Shown piece after piece: positions 37,430 through 46,489 of a stretch of 64,000 nt of DNA (position 1 is the first letter of the stretch; each line of letters opens with the position of its first letter). Below the pieces are notes generated by a model. That model was not told the DNA's origin and did no database searches. It saw nothing but the letters and a program-made list of their open reading frames with translations. Where the stretch lies: positions 124,001 through 188,000 of the forward strand of contig NZ_JAFEUP010000007.1 of NCBI RefSeq assembly GCF_016901015.1. The letters are read 5' to 3'. The position numbers and the translations under genes are program-made. The stretch is from Zestomonas insulae. Its GTDB lineage: Bacteria; Pseudomonadota; Gammaproteobacteria; Pseudomonadales; Pseudomonadaceae.

Positions 37430-37978
37430 TTAGAAGTTGGCCGGTGTGGTGGCGCTGATCAGACGCGCCGGCAGATCGAACGGATTGCGGAAGCGGTGCG
37501 GCTTGCTGCTCTCGAAGTAGTAGCTGTCGCCCGGCTCGAGGATGAACACCTCGTTGCCGACGGTCAGCTCGAGACGCCCTTCGACCAGCAGGCCAGCCTC
37601 CTCGCCATCGTGCGCATACATCTCGTCACCGGTATCGGTGCCCGCCGGGTAGATCTCGTCGAGGAAGGCGATGGCCCGGCTCGGATGCGCCTTGCCGACC
37701 AGCTTCATGGTGATCGCGCCGCTGCAGATATCGGTCAGTTCCGAGGCCCGGTAGACCACCTGGGTCTGGTTGTCCTGCTCCAGGTCGAGGGAGAAGAACT
37801 CGACCAGCGACATGGGGATGCCGCCCAGCACCTTCTTCAGCGAACTGATGGAAGGGCTGACGCTGTTCTTCTCGATCATGGAGATGGTGCTGTTGGTGAC
37901 GCCCGCCCGCTTGGCGAGTTCACGCTGGGAAAGGCCTTTGAGCTTGCGAATGGATTGCAGTCGAACACCGACGTCCAA
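37430..37978 (-). CDS. pauR: transcriptional repressor PauR (XRE HTH plus cupin)
   Basis: The 182-residue protein has an N-terminal XRE helix-turn-helix (about 8-62, LSQRELAKRAGVTNSTISMIEK) and a C-terminal cupin (about 105-180, EAGLLVEGRLELTVGNEVF and PHRFRNP). This PuuR-like layout and the neighbours match PauR (PA5301), which represses polyamine catabolism and is released by polyamines or their gamma-glutamyl forms. Likely targets in this window are pauB and kauB, by family knowledge rather than by a site I can read. Confidence 0.9.
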   Translation of the reverse strand: MDVGVRLQSIRKLKGLSQRELAKRAGVTNSTISMIEKNSVSPSISSLKKVLGGIPMSLVEFFSLDLEQDNQTQVVYRASELTDICSGAITMKLVGKAHPSRAIAFLDEIYPAGTDTGDEMYAHDGEEAGLLVEGRLELTVGNEVFILEPGDSYYFESSKPHRFRNPFDLPARLISATTPANF

Positions 37979-38073
37979 TGGCTGGATCCTCCGTGGGATC
38001 TGGTTGTGATTGTCGGCGTATCATCGCAACAGCGTTCAGTATTTACAACACACCATTCATCAGCGAACGGAAA

Positions 38074-38092
38074 GGCCCCGCCCGGCGGGGCT
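38074..38092 (-). terminator. stem-loop terminator after dadX
   Basis: GGCCCCGCC pairs with GGCGGGGCT, followed on the minus strand by CCTTTCC. The stem is strong but the T-run is short. It lies about 56 bases beyond the dadX stop. Confidence 0.6.
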
Positions 38093-38147
38093 CCAGGCGT
38101 TCAGCCGGAGCCGGCGGCGGCGCACTGATCGATTTCCTGATCACCCT

Positions 38148-39215
38148 TTAGGAGTAGCTGAGCGGCACCCGGCGCAGGTTGCAGAAGATCTGGTAGGGGA
38201 TGGTGCCGGCCTGCGCCGCCACCTCGCTGGCCAGCACCTGCTTGCCCCACAGCTCGACGCGGCTACCCAGGCCGGCCTGCGGCAGGTCGCTGAGGTCGAC
38301 GGTGAGCATGTCCATCGACACCCGGCCGATGATCCGCGCCAGCTGGCCATCGATCGCCACCGGCGTACCGGTCGGCGCGTGGCGCGGGTAGCCGTCGGCA
38401 TAGCCCATGGCGACCACGCCGACGCGGGTCGGCCGCTCGCTGATGAAGCGCGCGCCGTAGCCGACCGGCTCACCGGCCGGCAGCTCGCGCACGCTGATCA
38501 CCTTGGATTGCAGGGTCATCACCGGCTGCAGCTGGGCGGCCAGCGCCTGTGCCTGTTCGAACGGGCTGGCGCCGTAGAGCATGATGCCGGGGCGCACCCA
38601 GTCGCTGGGCATGTTCGGCCAGCCGAGCACGGCCGGCGAGTTGCGCAGGCTGATCTCGGCGTCGAGACCGGCGCGCGCCTGCTCGAACACCGCCAGCTGT
38701 TCCTCGCTGCGCGGGCAATCCAGTTCGTCGGCGCGGGCGAAGTGGCTCATCAGTACGATGCGCGCGACCTTGCCGCTGGCTTGCAGGCCGCGGTAGGCGG
38801 CGGCGTAGTCCTCGGGGTGCAGACCGACGCGGTGCATGCCCGAGTCAAGCTTCAGCCACACGGTCAGCGGCTTGCGCAGCGGCGCCTGGAGCAGCGCCTC
38901 GACCTGCCACAGCGAGTGCAGCACGCACCACAGGTCGTGTTGCTCGATCAGCTCCAGTTCGCTGGCTTCGAAGAACCCCTCGAGCAGCAGGATCGGCCGG
39001 CGGATGCCGGCGGCGCGCAGTTGCAGCGCCTCCTCGATGCAGGCCACGGCGAAGCCGTCGGCCTCGCCCTGCAGCGCCTCGGCGCAGCGCACCGCGCCGT
39101 GCCCGTAGGCATCCGCCTTGACCACGGCCAGGGCTTTGGCGCCGGACACTTCGCGGGCCAGGCGGTAGTTGTGGCGCAGGGCGTTGAGGTCGATCAGGGC
39201 ACGAGCTGGACGCAT
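38148..39215 (-). CDS. dadX: catabolic alanine racemase
   Basis: The 355-residue PLP enzyme converts L-alanine to D-alanine. K33 ([11 protein letters not shown]) binds PLP and Y253 (VGYGARF) is the second catalytic base, both at the positions known for P. aeruginosa DadX. The D-alanine it makes is oxidised by DadA, encoded nearby. A terminator lies between the RidA gene and dadX, so dadX may be read partly by read-through or from its own promoter. Confidence 0.96.
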   Translation of the reverse strand: MRPARALIDLNALRHNYRLAREVSGAKALAVVKADAYGHGAVRCAEALQGEADGFAVACIEEALQLRAAGIRRPILLLEGFFEASELELIEQHDLWCVLHSLWQVEALLQAPLRKPLTVWLKLDSGMHRVGLHPEDYAAAYRGLQASGKVARIVLMSHFARADELDCPRSEEQLAVFEQARAGLDAEISLRNSPAVLGWPNMPSDWVRPGIMLYGASPFEQAQALAAQLQPVMTLQSKVISVRELPAGEPVGYGARFISERPTRVGVVAMGYADGYPRHAPTGTPVAIDGQLARIIGRVSMDMLTVDLSDLPQAGLGSRVELWGKQVLASEVAAQAGTIPYQIFCNLRRVPLSYS

Positions 39216-39233
39216 GGCGAGGGCTTCTTCGGG

Positions 39234-39262
39234 AATAAAAAGACCCGGCGCGGACGCCGGGT
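39234..39262 (-). terminator. intrinsic terminator or attenuator between the RidA gene and dadX
   Basis: ACCCGGCG at 39243-39250 and CGCCGGGT at 39255-39262 form an 8-bp perfect stem with a four-base loop. On the minus strand it is followed by CTTTTTATT, so it should act on dad transcripts before dadX. Confidence 0.82.
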
Positions 39263-39273
39263 TAGAGCAGGGT

Positions 39274-39627
39274 TCAGTTGGCCGCGGCGATGATGCAGAT
39301 TTCCACCAGCACCTCGGGCTTGTACAGGCGTGCCTCGACGCAGGCGCGCGGCGGCGCGTTGCCGGCGGCGACCCAGGCGTCCCACTCGGCGTTGAGGCCG
39401 TCGTAGTGGGTGGCGATGTCCTTCAGGTAGATGGTCGCCGAGAGGATGCGCGACTTGTCGCTGCCGGCCTCGGCCAGCATGCGGTCGATGTTGGCCAGGG
39501 TTTCGCGGGTCTGCTGGCGGATGTCGCCAGTCAGGTCGTCAGCCAGCTGGCCAGCGAGGTAGACGGTGCCGTTGTGGATCGCCGCCTCGCTGTAACGGGT
39601 TTCAATGTGCAGGCGCTGGATGGCCAT
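39274..39627 (-). CDS. RidA family deaminase in the dad cluster
   Basis: The 117-residue protein belongs to the RidA/YjgF family, which hydrolyses reactive enamines and imines. The key arginine is R94 in APPRACVEA, with the C-terminal [11 protein letters not shown] strand. In this place it likely clears 2-iminopropionate from D-alanine oxidation by DadA; that is inference from family and context. Its ATG lies inside the dadA frame, giving a 26-base overlap. Confidence 0.9.
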   Translation of the reverse strand: MAIQRLHIETRYSEAAIHNGTVYLAGQLADDLTGDIRQQTRETLANIDRMLAEAGSDKSRILSATIYLKDIATHYDGLNAEWDAWVAAGNAPPRACVEARLYKPEVLVEICIIAAAN

Positions 39628-40900
39628 GAGCCGGGCTCTCCTTGCTGTCGCCGTAACGGAAGATGTCCAGGCCTTCGGCGCTGATCTGCGGACGCTTGCG
39701 CGCCATCAGGTCGGCGAGGAAACGGCCGGAGCCGCAGGCCATGGTCCAGCCCAGGGTACCGTGGCCGGTGTTGAGGAACAGGTTGCGGAACGGCGTGGCG
39801 CCAACGATCGGCGTGCCGTCCGGAGTGGCCGGACGCAGGCCGGTCCAGAACTCGGCCTGGCTCAGGTCGCCGCCTTCCGGGTAGAGGTCGTTGGTGATCA
39901 TTTCCAGGGTCGCCCGACGCTTCGGATTGAGGCTCAGGTCGAAACCGGCGATCTCCGCCATGCCGCCGACGCGGATGCGGTTGTCGAAACGGGTGATGGC
40001 GACCTTGTAGGTCTCGTCGAGGATCGTCGAGTTCGGCGCCATGGCCGCATTGGTGATCGGCACGGTCAGCGAGTAGCCCTTCAGCGGATAGACCGGGGCC
40101 TTGATGCCCAGCGGCTTGAGCAGCTGCGGCGAGTAGCTGCCGAGCGCCAGCACGTAACGGTCGGCTGTTTCCAGCTTGCCGTCGATCCACACGCCGTTGA
40201 TGCGGTCACCGGCGTGGTCGAGGCGCTGGATGTTCTGCCCGAAACGGAACTCGACGCCGAGGTCCTTGGCCATCTGCGCCAGCTTGGTGGTGAACAGCTG
40301 GCAGTCGCCGGTCTGGTCGTTGGGCAGGCGCAGGGCGCCGGCAAGCTTGTCGGCGACGTTGGCCAGGGCCGGTTCGGCGCGCACGATGCCGGCGCGATCG
40401 AGCACTTCATAGGCGACCCCGGAGCGTTCCAGCACGGCGATGTCCTTGGCCGCGGCATCCAGTTGCGCCTGGGTACGGAACAGCTGGGTGGTGCCGAGCT
40501 GGCGGCCTTCGTAACCGATGCCGGTCTCCGCGCGCAGTTCGTCGAGGCAGTCGCGGCTGTACTCGGACAGGCGCACCATGCGCTCCTTGTTCACCGCGTA
40601 GCGGGACGCGGTGCAGTTGCGCAGCATCTGCGCCATCCACAGGTACTGGTCGAGGTCGGCGGTGGCCTTGATGGCCAGCGGTGCGTGCTGCTGCAGCAGC
40701 CACTTGATGGCTTTCAGCGGCACGCCCGGGGCGGCCCATGGCGAGGCGTAGCCGGGCGAGACCTGGCCGGCGTTGGCGAAACTGGTTTCCAGGGCGGGAC
40801 CGTTCTGCCGGTCGACTACCACCACTTCGAAACCGGCACGGGCCAGATAATAGGCACTGGCGGTACCAATCACGCCGCTGCCGAGCACCATTACACGCAT
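39602..40900 (-). CDS. dadA: D-amino acid dehydrogenase small subunit
   Basis: The 432-residue flavoenzyme oxidises D-alanine and other D-amino acids to keto acids, passing electrons to the respiratory chain. The N-terminal FAD fingerprint is [29 protein letters not shown] in parts, with GxGxxG at 7-12; the C-terminal [13 protein letters not shown] is the DadA flavin tail. It is divergent from the Lrp-type regulator and overlaps the RidA gene. Start is ATG at 40900. Confidence 0.96.
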   Translation of the reverse strand: MRVMVLGSGVIGTASAYYLARAGFEVVVVDRQNGPALETSFANAGQVSPGYASPWAAPGVPLKAIKWLLQQHAPLAIKATADLDQYLWMAQMLRNCTASRYAVNKERMVRLSEYSRDCLDELRAETGIGYEGRQLGTTQLFRTQAQLDAAAKDIAVLERSGVAYEVLDRAGIVRAEPALANVADKLAGALRLPNDQTGDCQLFTTKLAQMAKDLGVEFRFGQNIQRLDHAGDRINGVWIDGKLETADRYVLALGSYSPQLLKPLGIKAPVYPLKGYSLTVPITNAAMAPNSTILDETYKVAITRFDNRIRVGGMAEIAGFDLSLNPKRRATLEMITNDLYPEGGDLSQAEFWTGLRPATPDGTPIVGATPFRNLFLNTGHGTLGWTMACGSGRFLADLMARKRPQISAEGLDIFRYGDSKESPAHGHPAPAH

Positions 40901-41055
40901 GTTTGTCTCCTCGCCGCGAGTAAACGCTGACGTTTGTTATATTGAGCGTAGATGCGCGCAGTATATGGAGCGCTAGCCAGTGCTTTTCACTATAGTTACA
41001 CCTATATTTGGAGAGAATTCTCGGCAACCACGCATTTCACGGAGTGGCATTCACC

Positions 41056-41544
41056 ATGCGTACCCAGCATCAATCCCGTCGCGAGCTGGACAAGATCGAC
41101 CGGAATATTTTACGGATCCTGCAGGAGGATGGCCGCCTGTCCTTCACCGAGCTGGGTGAGCGCGTCGGCCTGTCGACCACGCCATGCACCGAGCGCGTGC
41201 GGCGCCTGGAGCGCGAAGGGATCATCATGGGCTACTCGGCGCGCCTCAATCCGCAGCACCTCAAGGCCAGCCTGCTGGTGTTCGTCGAGATCAGCCTGGA
41301 CTACAAGTCCGGCGACACCTTCGAGGAGTTCCGCCGCGCGGTGCTCAAGTTGCCGCACGTGCTGGAGTGCCACCTGGTGTCCGGCGACTTCGACTACCTG
41401 GTGAAGGCGCGCATCAACGAGATGGCCAGCTACCGCAAGCTGCTCGGAGACATCCTGCTCAAGCTGCCGCATGTGCGCGAATCGAAGTCGTACATCGTCA
41501 TGGAGGAGGTCAAGGAGTCGCTGGCGCTGCCGGTGCCGGAGTAA
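41056..41544 (+). CDS. dadR: Lrp/AsnC family regulator (DadR)
   Basis: The 162-residue protein has an AsnC helix-turn-helix (about 12-58, LDKIDRNILRILQEDGRLSFTELGER in parts, LSTTPCTERVRRLE) and a C-terminal RAM domain (about 70-155, LVFVEISL, LECHLVSGDFDYLVKARI). By position and type it matches the Lrp homologue that activates dadAX with L-alanine in P. aeruginosa. It is divergent from dadA across 155 bases, the right place for shared Lrp sites. I chose the ATG at 41056. Confidence 0.92.
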   Translation: MRTQHQSRRELDKIDRNILRILQEDGRLSFTELGERVGLSTTPCTERVRRLEREGIIMGYSARLNPQHLKASLLVFVEISLDYKSGDTFEEFRRAVLKLPHVLECHLVSGDFDYLVKARINEMASYRKLLGDILLKLPHVRESKSYIVMEEVKESLALPVPE

Positions 41545-41579
41545 GCCCGGCTACTAGCCCTGACGCCTGACCCGAGGCG

Positions 41580-41933
41580 TCAGACCAGCACCTGCCGGGT
41601 CGTGGCGATCAGGCGGTGCACCTGCTCCTCGACATGCGCCTCGATCGGCGTCTTCGGACCCTGGCCGCGCGGGCACGGCAGGCGCGGCGTGGTGCCGAAC
41701 AGCCGGCAGATCAGCGGGCGCTGGTCATACACCTGGCAGCCCTGCGGGCCGAGGTGCACGCAGTTCCACTCGGCCAGCGCGGCCTCGTGCTCGGCCGCAC
41801 TCTTCACCGGCAGACGGGCCATTTCCTCGGACGAGGCGGTCACCGGGCCACAGCAATCGTGGCAGCCAGGCACGCAGGCGAAGCCCGGAATCTGGCGGCG
41901 CAGGTGATCGATCTTGCGGTCGGTGCAGCTCAT
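41580..41933 (-). CDS. YkgJ family cysteine cluster protein
   Basis: The 117-residue protein has the YkgJ/CxxCxxCC pattern: CVPGCHDCCGP near residue 22, then C in WNCVHLG, GCQVYDQRP and CRLFG. These cysteines probably bind a zinc or iron-sulfur centre. Function is unknown. The ATG at 41933 (MSCTDRKIDHLRRQIPGF) follows GGAG. The frame continues upstream in GC-rich DNA without similarity. It converges with dadR and is divergent from pauB. Confidence 0.85.
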   Translation of the reverse strand: MSCTDRKIDHLRRQIPGFACVPGCHDCCGPVTASSEEMARLPVKSAAEHEAALAEWNCVHLGPQGCQVYDQRPLICRLFGTTPRLPCPRGQGPKTPIEAHVEEQVHRLIATTRQVLV

Positions 41934-42094
41934 CGGCGGCTCCTGGAGAAATCGCCGGCAGCTTACTGCAAGGCCGCCCCGCAGTCCGCCGCGCGCGACG
42001 AATGCGGCTTTTTTCCCCGCCCCCCTTGGCGCTTTGCCGGAGCCGCGCTTATTCTGCGTTGAATTTTCCAAACACCACACTCAGGATTTCGCAC

Positions 42095-43426
42095 ATGAAC
42101 GCCCGCGTTCGCCAGCCCGTGCACAGCGCCGACCACGCCGCCTCCTACTACGCCGCCAGCGTCAATCGCCAACTCGATTTTCCGCCGCTGGGCGGCGAGG
42201 TGCAGGCCGACGTGTGCATCATCGGCGGCGGCTTTTCCGGCCTGAACACCGCCATCGAGCTGGCCGAACGCGGCTTCAGCGTGGCGCTGCTGGAAGCGCA
42301 CCGGATCGGTTGGGGCGCCAGCGGGCGTAATGGCGGGCAGCTGATCCGCGGCGTCGGCCACGACCTCGACCAGTTCGCCGGGGTGCTCGGCAGCGATGGC
42401 GTGCGCGAACTCAAGCTGCTCGGCCTGGAGGCGGTGGAGCTGGTGCGGCGGCGCATCGAACACTTCGCCATCGATTGCGACCTGACCTGGGGTTACTGCG
42501 ACCTGGCCAACACCGCCAAGGATTTCGCCAGCTTCCTCGACGACCGCGAGGAGCTGCGCGAGCTCGGCTACCGCCACGAACTGCGCGTGGTGCGCCCGGA
42601 CGAGATGCACCAGGTGGTCGGCTCCGACCGCTACGTCGGCGGCCTGATCGACATGGGCTCGGGGCACCTGCACCCGCTCAACCTGGCGCTCGGCGAAGCG
42701 GCCGCGGCACAGGCACTCGGCGTGCGGCTATTCGAGCACTCGCCGGTGACGCGCATCGACTACGGCGCCGAAGTGCGCGTGCACAGCACGCAGGGCACGG
42801 TGCGTGCCAAGCACCTGGTAATCGCCTGCAACGCCTACCTCAACGACCTCAACCCGGAGCTGGGCGGCAAGGTGCTGCCGGCCGGCAGCTACGTGATCGC
42901 CACCGAGCCGCTCAGCCTGGCCCAGGCGCGCACGCTAATCCCGCAGAACATGGCGCTGTGCGACCAGCGCGTGGCGCTCGATTACTATCGCCTGTCCGCC
43001 GACCGCCGCCTGCTGTTCGGCGGTGCCTGCCACTACTCAGGGCGCGACCCGGCGGACATCGCCGCCTATATGCGGCCGAAGATGCTCGCGGTGTTCCCGC
43101 AGCTGGCCAACACGCGCATCGACTTCCAGTGGGGCGGGATGATCGGCATCGGTGCCAACCGCCTACCGCAGATCGGCCGACTGCACGCGCAGCCTAACGT
43201 CTACTACGCGCAGGCCTACGCCGGGCACGGCCTGAACGCCACCCACCTGGCCGGCCGGCTGCTCGCCGAAGCAATCGCCGGGCAGGAAAGCCGCGGTTTC
43301 GACCTGTTCGCCCAGGTGCCGCACCTGACCTTCCCCGGCGGCAAGCTGCTGCGTTCGCCGCTGCTCGCCCTGGGCATGCTCTGGTACCGGCTGAAGGAGC
43401 GCTTCGGCAGCGGCGGCGCACTGTAG
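42095..43426 (+). CDS. pauB: gamma-glutamylpolyamine oxidase PauB-type FAD oxidoreductase
   Basis: The 443-residue protein is a DAO-family flavoenzyme. The FAD fingerprint is VCIIGGGFSGLNTAIELAERG in parts (about 40-58), followed by WGASGRNGGQLIRG, and the C-terminal YYAQAYAGHGLNATHLAG is typical of PuuB/PauB oxidases. They oxidise gamma-glutamyl-putrescine or related amines to aldehydes, the substrate of KauB encoded nearby. Its position matches a pauB paralogue in P. aeruginosa (PA5309). Substrate range is inferred. Confidence 0.87.
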   Translation: MNARVRQPVHSADHAASYYAASVNRQLDFPPLGGEVQADVCIIGGGFSGLNTAIELAERGFSVALLEAHRIGWGASGRNGGQLIRGVGHDLDQFAGVLGSDGVRELKLLGLEAVELVRRRIEHFAIDCDLTWGYCDLANTAKDFASFLDDREELRELGYRHELRVVRPDEMHQVVGSDRYVGGLIDMGSGHLHPLNLALGEAAAAQALGVRLFEHSPVTRIDYGAEVRVHSTQGTVRAKHLVIACNAYLNDLNPELGGKVLPAGSYVIATEPLSLAQARTLIPQNMALCDQRVALDYYRLSADRRLLFGGACHYSGRDPADIAAYMRPKMLAVFPQLANTRIDFQWGGMIGIGANRLPQIGRLHAQPNVYYAQAYAGHGLNATHLAGRLLAEAIAGQESRGFDLFAQVPHLTFPGGKLLRSPLLALGMLWYRLKERFGSGGAL

Positions 43427-43489
43427 GCGCTGAATCTTTCCCCCGCCGCTGCGCTCCAATGACTAGGTAGTCCTACCCCGGAGGCCGCG

Positions 43490-45061
43490 GTGGCCCTGCG
43501 CATCCTGCTGATCCTGGCGCTGTTCCTGAGCGGCTGCGCCACCGCCCCGCCGCGGCAGACCAGCCAGGCCTTCCCGCCGGCGGCCTCGAGCTTCGGCCGC
43601 GACATCGAGGCGCGCGCCGCGCAGCACCCCGGGCACTCCGGCTTCCGCCTGCTGCCGTCGAGCAACGAGGCGTTCGCCGCGCGCCTGGAGCTGATCCGCG
43701 CCGCGCAGAGCAGCCTCGACCTGCAGTACTACATCGTCCATGACGGCCTTAGCACCCGCCTGCTGTTCAACGAGCTTCTGCGTGCCGCCGACCGCGGCGT
43801 GCGCGTGCGCCTGCTGCTCGACGACACCAGCAGCGACGGCAAGGATCGCGAGATCGCCCTGCTCACCGCCCACCCGAACATCCAGGTGCGGGTCTTCAAC
43901 CCGCTGCAGCTCGGCCGCAGCACCGGGGTGACCCGCGTACTGGGGCGCACCCTCAACCTCAACCAGCAGCACCGGCGCATGCACAACAAGCTGTGGCTGG
44001 CCGACAGCAGCGCGGCGATCGTCGGTGGGCGCAACCTCGGCGACGAGTACTTCGATGCCGAACCGACGCGCAACTTCACCGACATCGACTTGCTCGCCGT
44101 CGGCCCGGCGGCCAACGACCTCGGCCACAGCTTCGACCAGTACTGGAACAGCCGGCTCAGCCAGCCGATTCAGCAGTTCGTCTGGCGCCAGCCGAATCGC
44201 CGCGACCTGGAAATCGCCCGCGGCGAGCTGCGCGCCTACCTGGCCGAGGCACGCAGCGACCAGCGGCCGCTCTATGAGCGGCTGTTCAAGGCCCAGGAAC
44301 GTCCGCAGCTGTACCGCTGGCTGGGCGAGCTGATCTGGGCGCCGAGCCAGGTGCTGTGGGACGCGCCGAGCAAGGTGCTGGCCAGCGGCGAACCGTCCGC
44401 CGCGCTGCTGCTGACCAGCCAGCTGCAGCCGGTGCTGGACGGCGTGCAGCACGAGCTGATCATGATCTCGGCGTACTTCGTGCCGGCCGCCGAGGGCATG
44501 GACTACCTGATCGGCAAGGCCGACCAGGGCGTGCACATCCGCCTGTTGACCAACTCGCTGGAGGCCACCGACGTGCCGCCGGTGCATGGCGGCTATGCGC
44601 CGTACCGGCCGCGCCTGCTCGAGCACGGCGTGCGGCTGTTCGAGATGCGCAGCCTGGCCGACGGCAACGGCCAGGGCACGCGCAGCCGCGGCAGTGCGCC
44701 GTACAGCCTGAGCGGCACCTCGGAATCCAGCTTGCACAGCAAGGCGATCGTGTTCGACCGCCGGCAGGTGTTCATCGGCTCGTTCAACTTCGACCCGCGC
44801 TCGGTGCTGTGGAACACCGAAGTCGGCGTACTGATCGACAGCCCGCAGCTCAGCGAGTACGTGCGCCAGCTGGCCCTCGAAGGCATGCAGCCGGCGCTCA
44901 GCTACGAGGTGCGCCTACAGGGCGACGGCAGCCGCCGGCAGCTGGTCTGGCTCAGCGAGGAAGACGGCCAGCCGCGCACCCTGACCCAGGAACCGGGCAG
45001 CCGCTGGCGGCACTTCAACGCCTGGGTCGCCGAGCGCATCGGCCTGGAGCGCATGCTCTAG
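43490..45061 (+). CDS. phospholipase D / cardiolipin synthase-like lipoprotein
   Basis: The 523-residue protein has a signal peptide with lipobox LSGC (lipid cysteine at 15), so it is a membrane-anchored lipoprotein. Two PLD HKD motifs are complete: HNKLWLAD (about 165) and HSKAIVFD (about 415). This fits the ClsC/YmdC group, which makes cardiolipin or remodels phospholipids. The start is GTG at 43490 with GGAGG upstream. It ends 2 bases from a convergent MFS gene, and no terminator is visible. Confidence 0.87.
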   Translation: MALRILLILALFLSGCATAPPRQTSQAFPPAASSFGRDIEARAAQHPGHSGFRLLPSSNEAFAARLELIRAAQSSLDLQYYIVHDGLSTRLLFNELLRAADRGVRVRLLLDDTSSDGKDREIALLTAHPNIQVRVFNPLQLGRSTGVTRVLGRTLNLNQQHRRMHNKLWLADSSAAIVGGRNLGDEYFDAEPTRNFTDIDLLAVGPAANDLGHSFDQYWNSRLSQPIQQFVWRQPNRRDLEIARGELRAYLAEARSDQRPLYERLFKAQERPQLYRWLGELIWAPSQVLWDAPSKVLASGEPSAALLLTSQLQPVLDGVQHELIMISAYFVPAAEGMDYLIGKADQGVHIRLLTNSLEATDVPPVHGGYAPYRPRLLEHGVRLFEMRSLADGNGQGTRSRGSAPYSLSGTSESSLHSKAIVFDRRQVFIGSFNFDPRSVLWNTEVGVLIDSPQLSEYVRQLALEGMQPALSYEVRLQGDGSRRQLVWLSEEDGQPRTLTQEPGSRWRHFNAWVAERIGLERML

Positions 45062-45063
45062 CG

Positions 45064-46221
45064 CTAGCTGGACGCCGGATTGCCGGCCAGCGGCGTGGCG
45101 AACGCGTCGCGCCGCCAGGCAAGGATCACGAAGCCCAGCGCGCCGGCAGCCATCAGCAACGGCAGCGCGTGGCTGCTCAGCCACTGGCTGGCGGCGCCGG
45201 TGAACAGCGGCCCGATCAGGCAGCCGGCGCCCCACAGCTGGGCGACGTGGGCGTTGGCACGGACCAGCGCGTCGTCGCGGTAGCGCTCGCCGATGAGGAT
45301 CAGCGCCAGGGTGAACAGCCCGCCGGCGCTGGCGCCGAACAGCACCAGCAGCGGCCAGGCCAGCGGCGTGTGCAGCAGCAGCGGCATGCCCAGGCTGGAC
45401 AACAGCAGCACCACCCCGCAGACGCGGAACAGCGTGGTCCGCGACACCCGGTCGGCGAGCCAGCCGATCGGCAACTGCAGCAGCGCATCGCCGACCACCA
45501 CCACGCTGACCAGGGTCAACGCCAGGCTTTCGCTGAAGCCCTCGCGCAGCAGGTAGATCGGCAGCAGGGTGAGGATCATCGCCTCGAACGCGGCGAACAG
45601 GGTGACCGCCCAGGCGATCGCCGGCAGGTTGCGGCAGAAGCCCCACAAGCCGCGTCCGGAGGCGCTGTGCGCATCGACCCGTGGCGCGCCGCTGCGCCCC
45701 AGGAGGACCAGCGAGCCGCCGATCAGCAGCGCGGTGCCGCACCAGAAGCCGAGGTCGGTGGCGCTGCCGAGCAAGCCGAGCAGCAGCGGCCCGGCCAGCT
45801 GGCTGAGCGCATAGCCGGTGCCGTACAGCGCCACCAGGCGGCCGCGCCACTGTTCGACGGCGAGCTGGTTGATCCAGCTTTCGCCGAGGATGAACACCAC
45901 GGTCAGGGCGATGCCGATCACCAGGCGCAGCACCAGCCACAGCGGGTAGCTGGGCAGCACGGCGAGCAGCGCCACCGACACCGCGCTGAACAGCAGGCAG
46001 GCCTGCATCAGCCGGGTGGTGCCGAGGCGCGCCGCCCAGCGTCCGGCGACCAGCGCGCCGAGCAGCACGCCAAGCGCCGGAGTGGCGGCCATCACACCGA
46101 TGGCGAAGCTGCCGTAGCCCCAGCTTTCCAGGCGCAGCGAGACCAGCGGCATGGTCACCCCGAGGGCCAGGCCGATGCTGATCACCGCCGCGCACACGGC
46201 GAAATAGGTGCCCCAACGCAT
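45064..46221 (-). CDS. MFS transporter (YcaD/sugar-efflux-like)
   Basis: The 385-residue protein has 12 predicted helices. The N-terminal half includes YFAVCAAVISIGLALGVTMP, the cytoplasmic-loop motif GRWAARLGTTR and the second-half loop WLADRVSRTT. It resembles the YcaD group of MFS proteins, whose substrates are poorly defined. AAGGAG lies 6 bases before the ATG at 46221. A terminator for kauB lies just upstream of it. Confidence 0.87.
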   Translation of the reverse strand: MRWGTYFAVCAAVISIGLALGVTMPLVSLRLESWGYGSFAIGVMAATPALGVLLGALVAGRWAARLGTTRLMQACLLFSAVSVALLAVLPSYPLWLVLRLVIGIALTVVFILGESWINQLAVEQWRGRLVALYGTGYALSQLAGPLLLGLLGSATDLGFWCGTALLIGGSLVLLGRSGAPRVDAHSASGRGLWGFCRNLPAIAWAVTLFAAFEAMILTLLPIYLLREGFSESLALTLVSVVVVGDALLQLPIGWLADRVSRTTLFRVCGVVLLLSSLGMPLLLHTPLAWPLLVLFGASAGGLFTLALILIGERYRDDALVRANAHVAQLWGAGCLIGPLFTGAASQWLSSHALPLLMAAGALGFVILAWRRDAFATPLAGNPASS

Positions 46222-46240
46222 GACGTGCTCCTTGCAATGC

Positions 46241-46277
46241 AAAACGGCCGGGCTCCCCTCAGGGAAACCCGGCCGCA
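46241..46277 (-). terminator. stem-loop terminator after kauB
   Basis: CGGCCGGG at 46245-46252 pairs with CCCGGCCG at 46268-46275, with a loop of about 15 bases. On the minus strand it ends in GTTTTGC. It lies 213 bases beyond the kauB stop. Confidence 0.55.
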
Positions 46278-46329
46278 GGTGTGGCTCGCGACGAGCCGGC
46301 CCCGAAGGGCGGACCTTGATTACAACGCT

Positions 46330-46470
46330 ATCCGGCCTAACCTCGACCGAATCCACCACCCATCCAGAGCTTCGGGACTAAGGCCAGGCGAGGCGCCCCG
46401 CAGCTTAAGCGCAGCGTACTGCAGTACGTGAGCATTAAAGCGAGGACGCAACGCAGCATGGCCGACGGCC
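46330..46470. repeat. intergenic repeat-like sequence with a palindrome
   Basis: Between kauB and the MFS gene, the 12-base palindrome GTACTGCAGTAC at about 46416-46427 sits in a stretch beginning AAGGCCAGGCGAGG and ending CGCAGCATGGCCGACGGCC. I recall similar stretches between genes in other Pseudomonas genomes. It holds no convincing gene. Confidence 0.4.
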
Positions 46471-46489
46471 CGGAGGTCGCCCAAAATTA

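Noticed and set aside
44356-46431. 691-codon plus-strand frame across the end of the PLD gene and the MFS gene
   Set aside because: It contains long Gln/Ala/Arg-rich low-complexity sequence and covers the MFS gene antisense.
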